A stretch of DNA of 64,000 nucleotides from Dyadobacter sp. CECT 9275. Its GTDB lineage: Bacteria > Bacteroidota > Bacteroidia > Cytophagales > Spirosomataceae. This document shows positions 62,653 through 64,000 of this stretch, piece after piece. The translations under genes were made by a program, and so were the position numbers. Positions within the stretch are counted from its first letter, which is position 1. Each line of letters opens with the position of its first letter. The stretch covers positions 372,001 to 436,000 of the forward strand of contig NZ_CAJRAF010000004.1 in NCBI RefSeq assembly GCF_907164905.1, read 5' to 3'. The notes beneath the pieces are model-generated. The model saw only the letters and a program-made list of their open reading frames with translations, ran no database searches and was not told the origin of the DNA.

Positions 62653-64000
62653 ATGTTTTACAAGATCATCTTACCTTTTTGTGGCTTACTTTCAGCCTTT
62701 GTACTCACTCCCTGTGCCGTGGCCGGTCAACAAGCCTCGGAATATCCTACAGATACCAAAACAATAGCACAGGGAAAAGAACTTTTTAACAACACCTGTT
62801 CTGCCTGCCACACCCTGGCAGACGACGGCATTGGCCCAAGGCTCGGCGGGGTAACTGCGGCGTTATCTAAAACGGCTCTCGTGGCGTTCGTTCAGGATCC
62901 ATCGAAGGTGATTTCCTCGGGCGATAAAAGAGCCGTGAACCTGCATAAGAAATATAAACAGCTGATGCCTGGTTTTAATTTTTTGAAATCCGCTGAAATC
63001 ATATCTATTCTTGCATACATAGACGTGGAAAGTCGTGCAGCCGGAATTAAGCCCCTGGTTGTAAACGAAGTAACGGAAGCTACCGCACCGCCGGTGCGGC
63101 TGATTGCTCCCGTAGCCAAGCCAGACCTGCGCATTGAGCTGGAAGATTTTATTCAGTTACCCGCCACGTCCGAGAAACCTCCCCTAACCCGCATTGCAAC
63201 CATGCGGCCTTTCCCTGCCCACGACGGAACCCTGTTTGTAAGTGACCAGCGTGGCATTATTTACCGGATTAAAGACCGCCAATACACCACATTCCTTGAC
63301 CTGAGGGAAAAAGTAGCGTCTTTCATCAATGTGACGGGGCTGGGAACCGGCCTTGGCAGTTTTGCCTTTCATCCTGAATATTTGTCAAACGGACTTATTT
63401 ACATCACCCATACAGAAACGTTTAAGGGCCAGAAGGCCGATTACGAGTATGCCGATTCCATTCGGGTGAAATTGCAGTGGGTACTATCGGAGTGGAAAAT
63501 GAACGACGTGCATAGCCCGACTTTTGAAGGTACTCGTCGTGAATTATTACGGATTAATGTTCCGGGAGATGTACATGGCGTACAGGATATCGGGTTTGAG
63601 CCAGGAATTTCAAAAGGTGAAGCAAACTACGGAAAACTTTTTATGGGAACCGGCGACGGCGGAGCTACCATAGGAAAACATCCCGAACTTGCCCATAACC
63701 TGCGTTCTTTCCTGGGTACCATTATTCGTATTGATCCGCTGGGGAACAACAGTCCGAACGGCCAATATGGTATCCCTGCCGACAATCCCTTTGTGAAAAA
63801 TCCTTATCCCGGAATAAGAAAGGAAATCTGGGCTTATGGATTCAGGAATCCGCATCGCCTGGCATGGGATAAGGTAAATGGTAAGTCGGTTATGTTTGAG
63901 GCAGAGGTGGGAGAATCCAATTTTGAGGAAATCAATATCATTCAGAAAGGCAAGGACTACGGCTGGAATGTCCGTGAAGGTGCGTTTGGTATCTTACACT
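62653..64000 (+). CDS. Secreted cytochrome c/PQQ-type sugar dehydrogenase (5' part)
   Basis: The frame is open from ATG 62653 to the window end (449 residues visible, incomplete). It begins MFYKIILPFCGLLSAFVLTP, a signal peptide ending near AVAGQ. A class I cytochrome c domain follows with C49-S-A-C52-H53 and MPGFNFLKSAEI carrying the likely Met ligand. After about residue 155 a glucose/sorbosone dehydrogenase propeller starts (TRIATMRPFPAHDGTLFVSD, GLGSFAFHPEY, GTGDGG, RIDPLGNNSPNGQYGIP, WAYGFRNPHRLAWD). The enzyme probably passes electrons from a quinone cofactor to its own heme. It is the third quinoprotein-type dehydrogenase in the window. Confidence 0.88.
   Translation, partial: MFYKIILPFCGLLSAFVLTPCAVAGQQASEYPTDTKTIAQGKELFNNTCSACHTLADDGIGPRLGGVTAALSKTALVAFVQDPSKVISSGDKRAVNLHKKYKQLMPGFNFLKSAEIISILAYIDVESRAAGIKPLVVNEVTEATAPPVRLIAPVAKPDLRIELEDFIQLPATSEKPPLTRIATMRPFPAHDGTLFVSDQRGIIYRIKDRQYTTFLDLREKVASFINVTGLGTGLGSFAFHPEYLSNGLIYITHTETFKGQKADYEYADSIRVKLQWVLSEWKMNDVHSPTFEGTRRELLRINVPGDVHGVQDIGFEPGISKGEANYGKLFMGTGDGGATIGKHPELAHNLRSFLGTIIRIDPLGNNSPNGQYGIPADNPFVKNPYPGIRKEIWAYGFRNPHRLAWDKVNGKSVMFEAEVGESNFEEINIIQKGKDYGWNVREGAFGILH

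Overview
The window reads as the chromosome of a Bacteroidota bacterium of the Cytophagales, most like Dyadobacter or a close relative in the Spirosomaceae. This rests on the gene content: SusC/SusD, FecR with a DUF4974-type tail, Cytophagales-type ABC permeases with a short N-terminal prefix, split reg_prop/Y_Y_Y histidine kinase, YtxJ, GMC oxidoreductase, DUF1080. Several upstream regions carry the Bacteroidota -7 element TAnnTTTG, and Shine-Dalgarno signals are weak. The genus is an inference; no rRNA is present. I see no tRNA, rRNA, CRISPR array, phage or intact insertion sequence.

Layout. 1-6616 (+): an acid-sugar catabolic operon (DHDPS-family lyase, PdxA2-type dehydrogenase, DUF1537 kinase, Gfo/Idh oxidoreductase, DUF6807 protein, secreted helical-barrel protein). 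6617-8117: a 100-bp direct-repeat array with a GxxExxY (PD-(D/E)XK-like) gene inside it, then gene debris. 8118-9150: a frameshifted histidine kinase remnant. 9175-12152 (-): PadR regulator and ABC permease, overlapping by 4 bp. 12513-14787 (+): a split bacterial end-joining operon (Ku, stand-alone PE domain, stand-alone POL domain) with no ligase domain. 14795-24781 (-): ECF sigma, FecR, SusC with STN domain, SusD, DUF4380, PQQ/cytochrome c dehydrogenase, which looks like a surface-signalled uptake and oxidation locus. 25054-27216: a DUF2911 protein and an L-fucose/L-arabinose isomerase-like enzyme.

27217-28398 is an unusually AT-rich stretch with no convincing gene. 28399-36303 holds regulators: a large propeller sensor kinase, a convergent NarL-type response regulator, a TPR/HTH regulator, a globin and an unknown protein. 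The TPR regulator and the globin share a TTGTATAC-type box upstream. 36329-43520: GMC oxidoreductase, NYN-LOTUS protein, DUF1080 protein, thioesterase plus SDR, PQQ sugar dehydrogenase, a very acidic small protein.

43745-47788: GH2 enzyme and cellobiose-2-epimerase-like enzyme. 47865-53938 (-): a planctomycete-style operon (DUF1549/DUF1553 cytochrome, DUF1501, membrane cytochrome with leucine-rich repeats). 54377-64000: DUF819 membrane protein, YtxJ, GH5 enzyme, TlpA-like thioredoxin, a large unknown membrane protein, AhpD-like protein, Crp/Fnr regulator, and the start of a cytochrome c/PQQ-type sugar dehydrogenase that runs off the end.

Taken together, the window is rich in periplasmic carbohydrate oxidation and breakdown (three PQQ-type dehydrogenases, two glycoside hydrolases, DUF1080, several Tat- or Sec-exported proteins). 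The most unusual items are the repeat-embedded GxxExxY gene, the ligase-less end-joining operon, the shared GTATAC box, the planctomycete-like cytochrome operon, and short heptameric repeats scattered between genes.
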